Below are positions 28,157 to 35,892 of a stretch of DNA of 64,000 bases, one piece after another (within the stretch, counting starts at the first letter, position 1; each line of letters begins with the position of its first letter). Origin of the DNA: Chryseomonas sp014190935 (lineage in GTDB: Bacteria; Pseudomonadota; Gammaproteobacteria; Pseudomonadales; Pseudomonadaceae). Both the position numbers and the translations under genes were made by a program. The notes under the pieces are model-generated. The model was not told the origin of the DNA and searched no databases. It saw only the letters and a program-made list of their open reading frames with translations. The stretch lies in NCBI RefSeq assembly GCF_014190935.1, contig NZ_JACHVV010000002.1:62001-126000 (forward strand), in the 5' to 3' direction.

Positions 28157-29077
28157 ATGAAAAAAGACCTCGCCGAACAACTCGCCCCGCGCATCATCGA
28201 CCTCGCCCGTGCCCGCTCGATGAAAGCCGGAGATCCGTTGCGCGAAGAGGCCTTCGCCAAGGAGCTGGGGGTTTCCCGCTCACCGGTGCGCCGCGGCTTC
28301 GCCCTTCTCGAAGAACTGGGGCTGGCGCGCAAGGAGCCCAATCGCGGCTTCTTCCTGACCCGTAATGCCAGCACCATCGAGCAGGCGGCACTGCCCAGCG
28401 AGGACGATCCCTACGAGGAGCTCTATCTGCGAGTGGTGGACGACATGCTGCGCGGGGACATCCGCAGCAGCTTCTTCGAGGCCGAGTTGCTGCGCCGCTA
28501 CCAGATTCCCCGCGGCCAGTTGCTCAAGGTGCTCAACCGCCTGGCCAGCGAGGCCATGATCGAACGCCGCCCTGGCCAGGGGTGGGAGATCAATACCTTC
28601 CTGCATGACAGCGAAGCCCATATCCAGAGCTATCGCTTCCGCATGGCCATCGAGCCCTTCGCCCTGCGCGAGCCGGGCTACCGCATCGACAAGCGCGCCT
28701 TCGCCCAGGCCCGCCAGTGGCAGCAACGGCTGCTGGACGGCGAACTCTTCACCCTGTCCCGCGCGCAGTTGTTCGAGATCGGCTCCAGCTTCCACGAATT
28801 GCTGGTGCGCTGCTCGGGCAACGTCTTCCTGCTCGAAGCCATCCGCCGGCAGAATCAGTTGCGCCGCTTCATGGCCTACCGCTCCAACGTCGAACGCTCG
28901 CGGCAGATCGGCCAGAGCCAGGAACACCTGCACATCCTCGACCTGCTCGAAGGTGGCAGTCGCGAAGAGGCGGCGCTGTTCCTGCATCAGCACCTCGACG
29001 TGGTCAGCCGGCTCAAGGCCGCCCAGGACCGCCAGCTCGAAGCCGCCGAAGAAGACGCGGCAAAGCAGCCAGCCTGA
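28157..29077 (+). CDS. GntR-family regulator with two winged-helix segments and FCD-like domain
   Basis: The 306-residue protein begins with a winged helix (residues ~5-67, EEAFAKELGVSRSPVRRGFALLEE split around the recognition helix). A second winged-helix-like segment follows (about 83-152, with YQIPRGQLLKVLNRLASEAM and a wing ERRPGQGWEI). The C-terminal all-helical part resembles FCD domains. Typical GntR proteins have only one winged helix. It lies amid the catabolic genes it is likely to control; three 26-bp operator-like sites flank the region. The ATG at 28157 is the only one that gives a normal N-terminus. Confidence 0.85.
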   Translation: MKKDLAEQLAPRIIDLARARSMKAGDPLREEAFAKELGVSRSPVRRGFALLEELGLARKEPNRGFFLTRNASTIEQAALPSEDDPYEELYLRVVDDMLRGDIRSSFFEAELLRRYQIPRGQLLKVLNRLASEAMIERRPGQGWEINTFLHDSEAHIQSYRFRMAIEPFALREPGYRIDKRAFAQARQWQQRLLDGELFTLSRAQLFEIGSSFHELLVRCSGNVFLLEAIRRQNQLRRFMAYRSNVERSRQIGQSQEHLHILDLLEGGSREEAALFLHQHLDVVSRLKAAQDRQLEAAEEDAAKQPA

Positions 29078-29113
29078 TCTACCCACGCGCCTGAACCCCC
29101 CACCTCCCCCGCC

Positions 29114-29134
29114 CGCCCGTCCTCCGTACGGGCG
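29114..29134. terminator. Hairpin downstream of the GntR gene
   Basis: CGCCCGT (29114-29120) and ACGGGCG (29128-29134) form a perfect 7-bp stem with a 7-nt loop. A seven-T run occurs 38 nt later (about 29173-29179) without its own clear stem. A terminator function is possible. Confidence 0.4.
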
Positions 29135-29199
29135 CTGAGCGCACGCGTTCGCACGCCACGAATCGGCATCGCTTTTTTTGTCCTGCGCCGTTGCATGAA

Positions 29200-29225
29200 T
29201 TGTTTTTAGATGACATAAAGTACAA
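29200..29225. promoter_or_regulatory. Candidate GntR operator upstream of the dehydrogenase-kinase operon
   Basis: The 26-bp site begins TTGTTTTT and ends AAGTACAA, equal in length and end sequence to the sites at 22859 and 25774. It lies 79 nt upstream of the dehydrogenase start, in an AT-rich stretch. Regulation by the neighbouring GntR protein is inferred. Confidence 0.5.
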
Positions 29226-29303
29226 AGCGTTCTGGCCCGGCGGCGACCCTTGCAGACTCAGCCACCAGACCGACTTCCCCACAGAATCTACAAGGAGAAA
29301 ACA

Positions 29304-30374
29304 ATGCGTATTCTGGTCCTGCCCTGCGACGGTATCGGTCCCGAAATCATCCAGGCGTCAATGTCCGTGCTGGATGTCGCCAACGAGAAGTTCGGCCTGG
29401 GATTGACCTTCGATTACGACGACGTCGGCTTCACCAGCCTGGAGAAGCACGGCATCACCCTGCGCGACGAGACCCTGGAAAAGGCCAAGACCTACGATGG
29501 CGTGATCCTCGGCACCCAGTCCCATGCCGACTACCCGGCGCCCGAGAAAGGCGGTCGCAACGTCTCTGCCGGCTTTCGCATCGGCCTCGATCTCTATGCC
29601 AACGTGCGCCCGGCGCGCACCCGGCCGTTCCTCGCCTCCAACATGAAGGAAGGCAAGAGCATGGACCTGGTGATCATGCGCGAGGCCACCGAAGGCTTCT
29701 ATCCGGATCGCAACATGAGCCGCGGCTGGGGCGAGGTGATGCCCTCCCCGGACATGGCGCTGTCCACCCGCAAGATCACCCGCCACTGCAGCGAGCGCAT
29801 CGCGCGCCAGGCCTTCGAGCTGGCGATGAAGCGCCGTCGCAAGGTCACCGCCATCCACAAGGCCAACAGCTTCCACATGACCGACGGCCTGTTCCTGGAA
29901 TGCGTGCGCAACGTGGCCAAGGAATTTCCCGAGGTGCAGCTGGACGACCTGCTGGTGGACGCCTCCACCGCGCACCTGGTGCGCAATCCCGAGCGCTTCG
30001 ACGTGCTGGTCGCCACCAACTTCTATGGCGACATCATCAGCGACCTGGCCAGCGAACTCTCCGGCAGCCTGGGCCTGGCCGGCTCGATCATGGCCAGCAA
30101 CATCCACTGCTGCGCCCAGGCCCAGCACGGCTCGGCACCGGATATCGCCGGCCAGGACAAGGCCAACCCGGTGTCGATGATCCTGTCCATCGGCATGATG
30201 CTGCACTGGATGGGCGAGCACCGCGGCAATGCCAAGCTGCAGGAAGCGGCCGCGGCCATCGACCAGTCGGTGGACAAGGTGCTGGAAGATCCGGCCAAGC
30301 GCACCGCGGACCTGGGCGGCAGCCTGGGCTGCGCCGCCTTCGGCCAGGCGGTGGCCCAGGTCCTGCGCGGCTAA
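29304..30374 (+). CDS. Isocitrate/isopropylmalate-type decarboxylating dehydrogenase (tartrate dehydrogenase-like)
   Basis: The 356-residue enzyme has the beta-decarboxylating dehydrogenase hallmarks: Arg residues in NVRPARTRP, MREATEGFY with the catalytic Tyr, the catalytic Lys in TAIHKANSFHMTDG, the metal-binding Asp cluster in NFYGDIISDLASE, and the NAD site HGSAPDIAGQDKANP. Members oxidise and decarboxylate 2-hydroxy acids such as isocitrate, isopropylmalate or tartrate. The ATG at 29304 follows AAGGAGAAAA. It is not the leucine-pathway LeuB by context (no leuCD). Coupling to the kinase at 30442 suggests a phosphorylated or free four-carbon hydroxyacid. Confidence 0.87.
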   Translation: MRILVLPCDGIGPEIIQASMSVLDVANEKFGLGLTFDYDDVGFTSLEKHGITLRDETLEKAKTYDGVILGTQSHADYPAPEKGGRNVSAGFRIGLDLYANVRPARTRPFLASNMKEGKSMDLVIMREATEGFYPDRNMSRGWGEVMPSPDMALSTRKITRHCSERIARQAFELAMKRRRKVTAIHKANSFHMTDGLFLECVRNVAKEFPEVQLDDLLVDASTAHLVRNPERFDVLVATNFYGDIISDLASELSGSLGLAGSIMASNIHCCAQAQHGSAPDIAGQDKANPVSMILSIGMMLHWMGEHRGNAKLQEAAAAIDQSVDKVLEDPAKRTADLGGSLGCAAFGQAVAQVLRG

Positions 30375-30441
30375 GGCTTTACCGGTTCCTCCCGGGGCGT
30401 ACGCGCCTCGGGCATCCCTGACAACAACAAGGAGAACCACC

Positions 30442-31713
30442 ATGGCCACGCCGCTCCTGGGCTGCATCGCCGACGACTTCACCGGCGGTACCGACCTCGC
30501 CAGTACCCTGGTGGCCCAGGGCATGCGCACCGTTCAGGTACTGGGCGTGGCGGACCGTCCGCTACCCAGCGACGCCGATGCCGTGGTGGTCGCCCTCAAG
30601 ACCCGCACCCTGCCGGCCGCCGAAGCGGTCGCCCAGTCCCTGGCGGCCCTCGCCTATCTGCGCGCGCTGGGATGTCGGCAATTCTTCTTCAAGTATTGCT
30701 CCACCTTCGATTCCACCGCGGCCGGCAACATCGGTCCGGTTGCAGACGCCCTGGCCGATGCCTTGGACGCCAGGTTGAGCATCGCCTGCCCCGCCTTCCC
30801 CGAGAACGGCCGAACGCTCTACCTCGGCCAGCTGTTCGTCGGCGACCAGCCCCTGGCCGAGTCGGGCATGCGCCACCACCCGCTGACACCCATGACCGAC
30901 AGCAACCTGGTGCGGGTGCTGCAGGCGCAGACGGCTCATCCCGTGGGACTGGTGCGCCTGCCCCAGGTGCGCCAGGGCAGCGCCGCCATTGCCACGGCCC
31001 TGGCCGACCTCCAGGCTCAGGGCGTCCGCCATGCCCTCGTCGACGCCATCGACAACGCCGACCTGCACACCATAGGCGCAGCCGTGGCGGATCACCTCCT
31101 GGTGACCGGAGGGTCCGGCGTGGCCCTGGGGCTGCCGGCCAACTTCCGTCGCCGTGGTCTGCTGGCGGCGCATGCCGAAGCGGCAGCCCTGCCCGCTGCG
31201 CCCGGTCTGGCCGCCGTGCTGTCGGGCAGCTGTTCCACCGCGACCCGGGGCCAGGTGGCGCTCTGGCTGGAGAACCGTCCCGGCTTCCGCCTCGATCCGC
31301 TGGCCCTGGCCGCAGGCGAGGATCAGGTCGGCGCCGCCCTGGAATGGGCCGCAGCGCGGCTGCCTTCCGAGCCGGTACTCATCTATGGCAGCGCCGATCC
31401 CGCGGAGGTGCGCAAGGCCCAGGCACAGCTGGGCGTGGAGCGCGCCGGCCAGCTGGTGGAAGACGCCCTGGCCCGCATCGCCCAGGGCCTGCACGAAGGC
31501 GGTGTGACCCGGCTGGTGGTGGCCGGCGGTGAGACCTCGGGCGCAGTAGTCAAGGCGCTTGCCATCGAGAGCCTGCGTATCGGTGCGCCCATCGCCCCTG
31601 GCGTACCCTGGACGCTGGGCAGTGGCGCCCGGGGAGGCATCGCCCTGGCGCTCAAATCCGGCAACTTCGGCACGCCGGACTTCTTCGAACGGGCCCTGGC
31701 CGTCGCCCCCTGA
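30442..31713 (+). CDS. Four-carbon acid sugar kinase family protein (OtnK/DUF1537)
   Basis: The 423-residue protein starts with the family motif IADDFTGGTDLA and ends with the nucleotide-binding domain containing VVAGGETSGAVVKAL and GVPWTLGSGA. An internal VTGGSGVALGLP is also typical. OtnK/DtnK enzymes phosphorylate D-erythronate, D-threonate or L-threonate at O4. Usual partners (PdxA2, OtnC aldolase, OtnI) are missing; the isopropylmalate-dehydrogenase-like gene lies 67 nt upstream in the same operon instead. The ribosome-binding site is AAGGAGAA. Confidence 0.88.
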   Translation: MATPLLGCIADDFTGGTDLASTLVAQGMRTVQVLGVADRPLPSDADAVVVALKTRTLPAAEAVAQSLAALAYLRALGCRQFFFKYCSTFDSTAAGNIGPVADALADALDARLSIACPAFPENGRTLYLGQLFVGDQPLAESGMRHHPLTPMTDSNLVRVLQAQTAHPVGLVRLPQVRQGSAAIATALADLQAQGVRHALVDAIDNADLHTIGAAVADHLLVTGGSGVALGLPANFRRRGLLAAHAEAAALPAAPGLAAVLSGSCSTATRGQVALWLENRPGFRLDPLALAAGEDQVGAALEWAAARLPSEPVLIYGSADPAEVRKAQAQLGVERAGQLVEDALARIAQGLHEGGVTRLVVAGGETSGAVVKALAIESLRIGAPIAPGVPWTLGSGARGGIALALKSGNFGTPDFFERALAVAP

Positions 31714-31732
31714 CCCCTCGCGAGGATCGCCC

Positions 31733-32629
31733 ATGAGCGGCTCTCCGCCACGCTATGACCTGGTCAGCCTGAACGTCTTCCGGGTGGTGGCTCAGGAGCG
31801 CAACGTCACCCGCGCCGCGCGGCTCTGCCACCTGGCGGTCTCCGCCGTGAGCAAGAGGATCAGCGAGCTGGAAGACCAGGTCGGGGTGCCGCTGTTCATC
31901 CGTCATGCCCGTGGCATGGGGCTTACCCCGGCCGGCGAGACCATGCTGCACTATGTGGAGCGGGTCCATGGCGACCTGCGGCTGATGCAGCTGGAGCTCA
32001 ACGAGCACGGCAGCGGCGCCACCGGCCATATCCGCCTGCACGCCATCACCTCCGCGCTGACCAACCACCTGACCCCGGACCTCGCCAGCTTCATGGGCCT
32101 CTATCCGCGGGTCGATTTCGACATCGAGGAGCGGGTGGGCGGCAGCATCGTCCAGGCGGTGGCGGAAGGCCGCGCGGATGTGGGCATTGTCGCGGCCGAT
32201 ACCGCCGCCCTGGACCTGGAGACCTTCGCCTATCGCCGCGAGCGACTGGTGGTGATCGCCGCTGCGGATCACCCCCTGGCCGGGCGCAAGCGGGTAAGCT
32301 TCGCCGAGACCCTGGACCACGAATTCATCGGTCCCCACGTGGAAAGCTCGATGAACGCCCTGCTCTCACGCCAGGCGGCGCTACTCCAGCGCGGCATCCG
32401 TCAGCGCGTGCGCATCAGCAGCTTCGAGGCGATGTGCCGGCTGGCGGCGATTCGCCTGGGCCTGTGCGTACTGCCCGAATCCATCGTGCAGCCCTATCTC
32501 AAGCCGATGAAACTGGTGGCCCTGGAGCTGGACGAAGCCTGGGCCAGCCGCGCCATCGTCGTGGTGGTGCGGCGCTACAGCGCGCTGTCGCCCGTGGCCA
32601 AGGCCTTCGTCGGTCATCTGCGTCCCTGA
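31733..32629 (+). CDS. LysR-family transcriptional regulator
   Basis: The 298-residue protein has an N-terminal winged helix (LVSLNVFRVVAQERNVTRAA, recognition helix around LAVSAVSKRISELEDQVG) and a LysR co-inducer domain with ADVGIVAADTAAL and LGLCVLPES. It starts 19 nt after the kinase stop, same strand, so it is probably co-transcribed with the dehydrogenase and kinase. It may sense the carboxylate or a pathway intermediate. This is a second regulator for the region besides the GntR protein. Confidence 0.86.
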   Translation: MSGSPPRYDLVSLNVFRVVAQERNVTRAARLCHLAVSAVSKRISELEDQVGVPLFIRHARGMGLTPAGETMLHYVERVHGDLRLMQLELNEHGSGATGHIRLHAITSALTNHLTPDLASFMGLYPRVDFDIEERVGGSIVQAVAEGRADVGIVAADTAALDLETFAYRRERLVVIAAADHPLAGRKRVSFAETLDHEFIGPHVESSMNALLSRQAALLQRGIRQRVRISSFEAMCRLAAIRLGLCVLPESIVQPYLKPMKLVALELDEAWASRAIVVVVRRYSALSPVAKAFVGHLRP

Positions 32630-32659
32630 ACCCCTGCTACCGGATCCCTGAACAACGCC

Positions 32660-33721
32660 ATGCCGATTTCCCGCTTCACGCCTCGCCCCTGGTGGCCCAC
32701 CCCCCTCGTCGGCCTGCTCGGCGGCTGGCTCGCCAGCCTGGTCCACTGGCCGTTGCCCTGGATCACCGGCGCCCTGGTCGCGGTGACCCTCTGCCGCTGC
32801 CTGGGCTGGCGCATCACTGCCATTCCCCACGGTCGCCCGGCCGGGCAATGGCTGATCGCCACGGCCATCGGCCTGCATTTCACTCCGGCGGTACTGACCG
32901 AGGTCGTCGGCCACCTGCCGCTGATGGCCCTGGCAGCCGTCGCCACCCTGCTGCTGGCCCTGCTCGGCATCACGGTGGTGCAACGCCTGGGCACGGAACG
33001 CAAGACCGCCTTCTTCGCCTTCATGCCGGCGAACTTCGCCGAGATGATCAACCTGGCCGAACGCCACGGCGCCGATGCGCCCAAGGTCGCCGCCGCCCAT
33101 ACCCTGCGCCTGGTGATCATCGTGCTGGTGGTGCCGCCGGCCATGCTCTGGGGCGTACCGGGTATCGCCCAGGCCGCCCACGTGCCGCCCCCGCCGGACT
33201 GGCGCTGGCTGGCACCGCTGCTGGCGGCCGGCCTGGTAGCGGCGCTGGCCTGGAAGCGCCGCGGCTGGCCCAACCCCTGGATGTTCGGTCCCCTGGCGCT
33301 GTGTTGCCTGGTTACCGCCTCCAGCGGACTGGTCACCAGCCTGCCGCCGACGCTGAGCCACCTGGCCCAGGTGCTCATCGGTGTCACCCTGGGGTGCCAC
33401 TTCGACCGCGCCTTCTTTCGCCGCTCGCCGCGCTTTCTGCTGCTGGCAATGCTCTACACCCTGCTCTGCCTGGTCGCCACCTTCCTGATCGCCTGGCTGC
33501 TGGCCCAGGTATTCGCCCTGCCCTTCACCACCCTGGGCCTGGGCATGACGCCGGGCAGTACCACCGAGATGTACCTGACGGCCGAGGCGCTGGGGCTGGG
33601 CGTCGGCACCGTCACTGCGATGCAGATCCTGCGCCTGGTGGTGGTGATGGCGGTGGCCGAGCCGCTGTATCGACGCTGGTGTGCACGCCCGGTAGCGCCG
33701 GTGGTCAAGGAATCGCGCTAG
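32660..33721 (+). CDS. AbrB-family integral membrane protein
   Basis: The 353-residue protein has about ten membrane helices and the AbrB-family repeats GLLGGWLASLVHWPLPWITGA and a second copy-like segment LGMTPGSTTEMYLTAEALGLG. The family was once mislabelled ammonia monooxygenase; E. coli AbrB regulates aidB, and many members look like transporters. It starts 30 nt after the LysR stop, on the same strand. A transport role for the carboxylate pathway is possible but unproven. Confidence 0.82.
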   Translation: MPISRFTPRPWWPTPLVGLLGGWLASLVHWPLPWITGALVAVTLCRCLGWRITAIPHGRPAGQWLIATAIGLHFTPAVLTEVVGHLPLMALAAVATLLLALLGITVVQRLGTERKTAFFAFMPANFAEMINLAERHGADAPKVAAAHTLRLVIIVLVVPPAMLWGVPGIAQAAHVPPPPDWRWLAPLLAAGLVAALAWKRRGWPNPWMFGPLALCCLVTASSGLVTSLPPTLSHLAQVLIGVTLGCHFDRAFFRRSPRFLLLAMLYTLLCLVATFLIAWLLAQVFALPFTTLGLGMTPGSTTEMYLTAEALGLGVGTVTAMQILRLVVVMAVAEPLYRRWCARPVAPVVKESR

Positions 33722-33731
33722 CGCCTGCGGC

Positions 33732-34625
33732 TCAGCCCCGGTAGCGCAGCGTCTCTACCAACGCGGCGAAAGCCGGTGAGGTCTGGCGGCGATTGGGGTA
33801 GTACAGGTGGTAGCCCTGAAAGGTGGGGCACCACTCCGGCAGGATCTCCACCAGTTGGCCGGTGGCCAGATAGGGCGCTGCCAACTCCTCGGGCACGTAG
33901 CCGATGCCAAGTCCGTCCAGGGCACTGTTGAGGACGTGCATGATGCTGTTGAACACTAGCGGGCCCTCACCTCTGACCGTGAAAGCCTGACCGTCCCGCT
34001 CGAACTCCCAGGCGTAAACGGCACCGGACGGCCGATGGCGGATGTTGATGCAACGGTGCTCGGTCAGTTGGTAAGGCGTGGCGGGCGGCGGCTGGCGGGC
34101 GAAATAGCCGGGCGCGGCGACCAGCGCCAACCGCCAGTCACGACTGATGCGCACCGCGATCATGTCCTGGCTGATGGCCTCGCCCAGGCGGATGCCGGCG
34201 TCGAAGCGTTCTTCCACCACGTTGGTGAAGCCATAGTCGACGTAGAGTTCCAGACGGACCTCTGGATATTGCTCGATGAAGGCGGCGAGCTTGGGGCGGA
34301 TACACAACTCGATCTGGTCGTCGGTGCAGGTCAGGCGCAAGGTTCCGCGAGGGGTGTCGCGCCAGGCGCCGAGCGCCTCCACCTCCGCGGCGATCTGCTC
34401 CAGCAGTGGCGCCACCGAACGCAGCAAGCGGTCACCGGCCTCGGTGGTCGACACATTGCGCGTGGTACGCGCCAGCAGTCGCACGCCAAGCCGTTCCTCC
34501 AGCGCTCTCAGGCTATGACTGAGGGCCGAGGGCGTCACCCCCAGGCGCACCGCCGCCCGGGTGAAGCTGCGCTCCCGGGCGACCATAACGAATGCCTGCA
34601 GATCATCGACCTTGCCCTGACTCAT
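33732..34625 (-). CDS. LysR-family transcriptional regulator (divergent to the hydrolase)
   Basis: The 297-residue protein has a winged helix (VMVARERSFTRAAVRLG, then SALSHSLRALEERLGVRLL) typical of the CrgA/DmlR-like subgroup with TTRNVSTTEAG. The effector domain includes FDAGIRLGEAISQDM. It is transcribed away from the hydrolase gene at 34760, the standard arrangement for LysR control of a divergent promoter. The 134-nt interval between them is AT-rich. Confidence 0.88.
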   Translation of the reverse strand: MSQGKVDDLQAFVMVARERSFTRAAVRLGVTPSALSHSLRALEERLGVRLLARTTRNVSTTEAGDRLLRSVAPLLEQIAAEVEALGAWRDTPRGTLRLTCTDDQIELCIRPKLAAFIEQYPEVRLELYVDYGFTNVVEERFDAGIRLGEAISQDMIAVRISRDWRLALVAAPGYFARQPPPATPYQLTEHRCINIRHRPSGAVYAWEFERDGQAFTVRGEGPLVFNSIMHVLNSALDGLGIGYVPEELAAPYLATGQLVEILPEWCPTFQGYHLYYPNRRQTSPAFAALVETLRYRG

Positions 34626-34759
34626 TACTGAATTTTTCTCACAACCTCATAAAGAATACCCCTACTAATCACCTAATCCCTTTTACGTCAACCTCCTGGT
34701 CTCGCAGCGTGCGTCGTGCACCGGCGCCTTGTTTCCGCCCCTTCCAGGAGATTGCCGTC

Positions 34760-35884
34760 ATGAATACCCCTACTCCCCCCACTGAGCTTGATCCGGTCGA
34801 GGTCACCCCGGCCGGCGTCGGCCGGCGCGAATTCGTCAAGGCAGCCGGCGTCGGCCTGGCCACGCTGGGTCTGCTGTCCGCTGGCGGCGTCTTGGCCGCT
34901 GAGCCGCCTGCGCCGGGCCAGCCGGCGGACGCCGACAACTTCTTTCGCAGCGACCGGGTGCAGAGGCAGGCGGTGACCTTCAAGACCCAGTACCTCCTGC
35001 AGGTCACCGGCATTCTCGTCTCCCCGCTCGACGCGGCACCGGCGGCCGGCGCCCCGGCGATCGTCATCGGCCACCCCATGGGAGCGGTCAAGGAACAGAG
35101 CGCCCTGCTCTATGCACAAAAGCTGGCGGAGCGCGGCTTCGTGACCCTGGCCATCGACCTGCCGTTCTGGGGCGAAAGCCAGGGGCAGCCGCGCAACCTG
35201 GTCGCCCCGGAGCTCTACACCGAAGCCTTCAGTGCCGCCGTGGACTTCCTCGGCACCCGCCCTGGCATCGACCGCGAGCGCCTGGGGGTCCTGGGGATCT
35301 GCGGCAGCGGTTGCTTCGCCCTCAATGCCGCCAAGATCGATCCGCGCCTCAAGGCCATCGCCACCGTCAGCCTGTATGACATGGGCGCCGTGACCCGCAA
35401 CGGCCTGCGCCACTCGCAAAACCTGGAGCAACGCAAGGCGCTGGTCGCCAAGGCGGCGCAGCAGCGCTACCGCGAATACAGTTCCGGCGAAGGCAGTTTC
35501 CTGGACTATCTACCACAGCGCCCAGACGCCACCACGGACGCGGTCACCCGGGAGTTCTGGGAGTTCTACCGCACGCCACGAGGTCAGGCGGTGCCAGTTG
35601 GCATGACTCTGGAGCGCACCCAGAACCGCATGCTCACCAGTGAGATCCGCTTCATGAATTTCTATCCGCTGAGCGATCTGGAAATGATCGCGCCGCGGCC
35701 GCTGCTGTTCGTCGCCGGCGATCAGGCCCACTCGCGAGAATTCAGTGAAGACGCCTACCGCCTCGCCAGCGGCGCCAAGGAACTGCTCTGGGTGCCCGGC
35801 GCTGGCCATGTCGATCTCTATGACCGCGTCGGCCTGATCCCCTGGGATCGCTTGCACGCCTTCTTCCATCGCCACCTGGCCTGA
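34760..35884 (+). CDS. Tat-exported alpha/beta hydrolase of dienelactone-hydrolase type
   Basis: The 374-residue protein starts with a twin-arginine signal (GRREFVKAAGVGLATLG, cleavage near VLAAEP). The mature enzyme is an alpha/beta hydrolase. The nucleophile elbow reads LGICGSGCFA, so the nucleophile appears to be Cys rather than Ser, as in dienelactone hydrolases (GYCLGG type). A following Asp in LFVAGDQAHSRE and His in GAGHVDLYD complete a triad. It is divergent from a LysR gene and 8 nt upstream of an MFS exporter, suggesting detoxification. The substrate is unknown. Confidence 0.82.
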   Translation: MNTPTPPTELDPVEVTPAGVGRREFVKAAGVGLATLGLLSAGGVLAAEPPAPGQPADADNFFRSDRVQRQAVTFKTQYLLQVTGILVSPLDAAPAAGAPAIVIGHPMGAVKEQSALLYAQKLAERGFVTLAIDLPFWGESQGQPRNLVAPELYTEAFSAAVDFLGTRPGIDRERLGVLGICGSGCFALNAAKIDPRLKAIATVSLYDMGAVTRNGLRHSQNLEQRKALVAKAAQQRYREYSSGEGSFLDYLPQRPDATTDAVTREFWEFYRTPRGQAVPVGMTLERTQNRMLTSEIRFMNFYPLSDLEMIAPRPLLFVAGDQAHSREFSEDAYRLASGAKELLWVPGAGHVDLYDRVGLIPWDRLHAFFHRHLA

Positions 35885-35892
35885 GGTTATCC

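Noticed and set aside
29304..30374. Leucine biosynthesis leuB
   Set aside because: No leuC/leuD neighbours are present, and the NAD-site and substrate-loop sequences fit the tartrate-dehydrogenase-like branch better.
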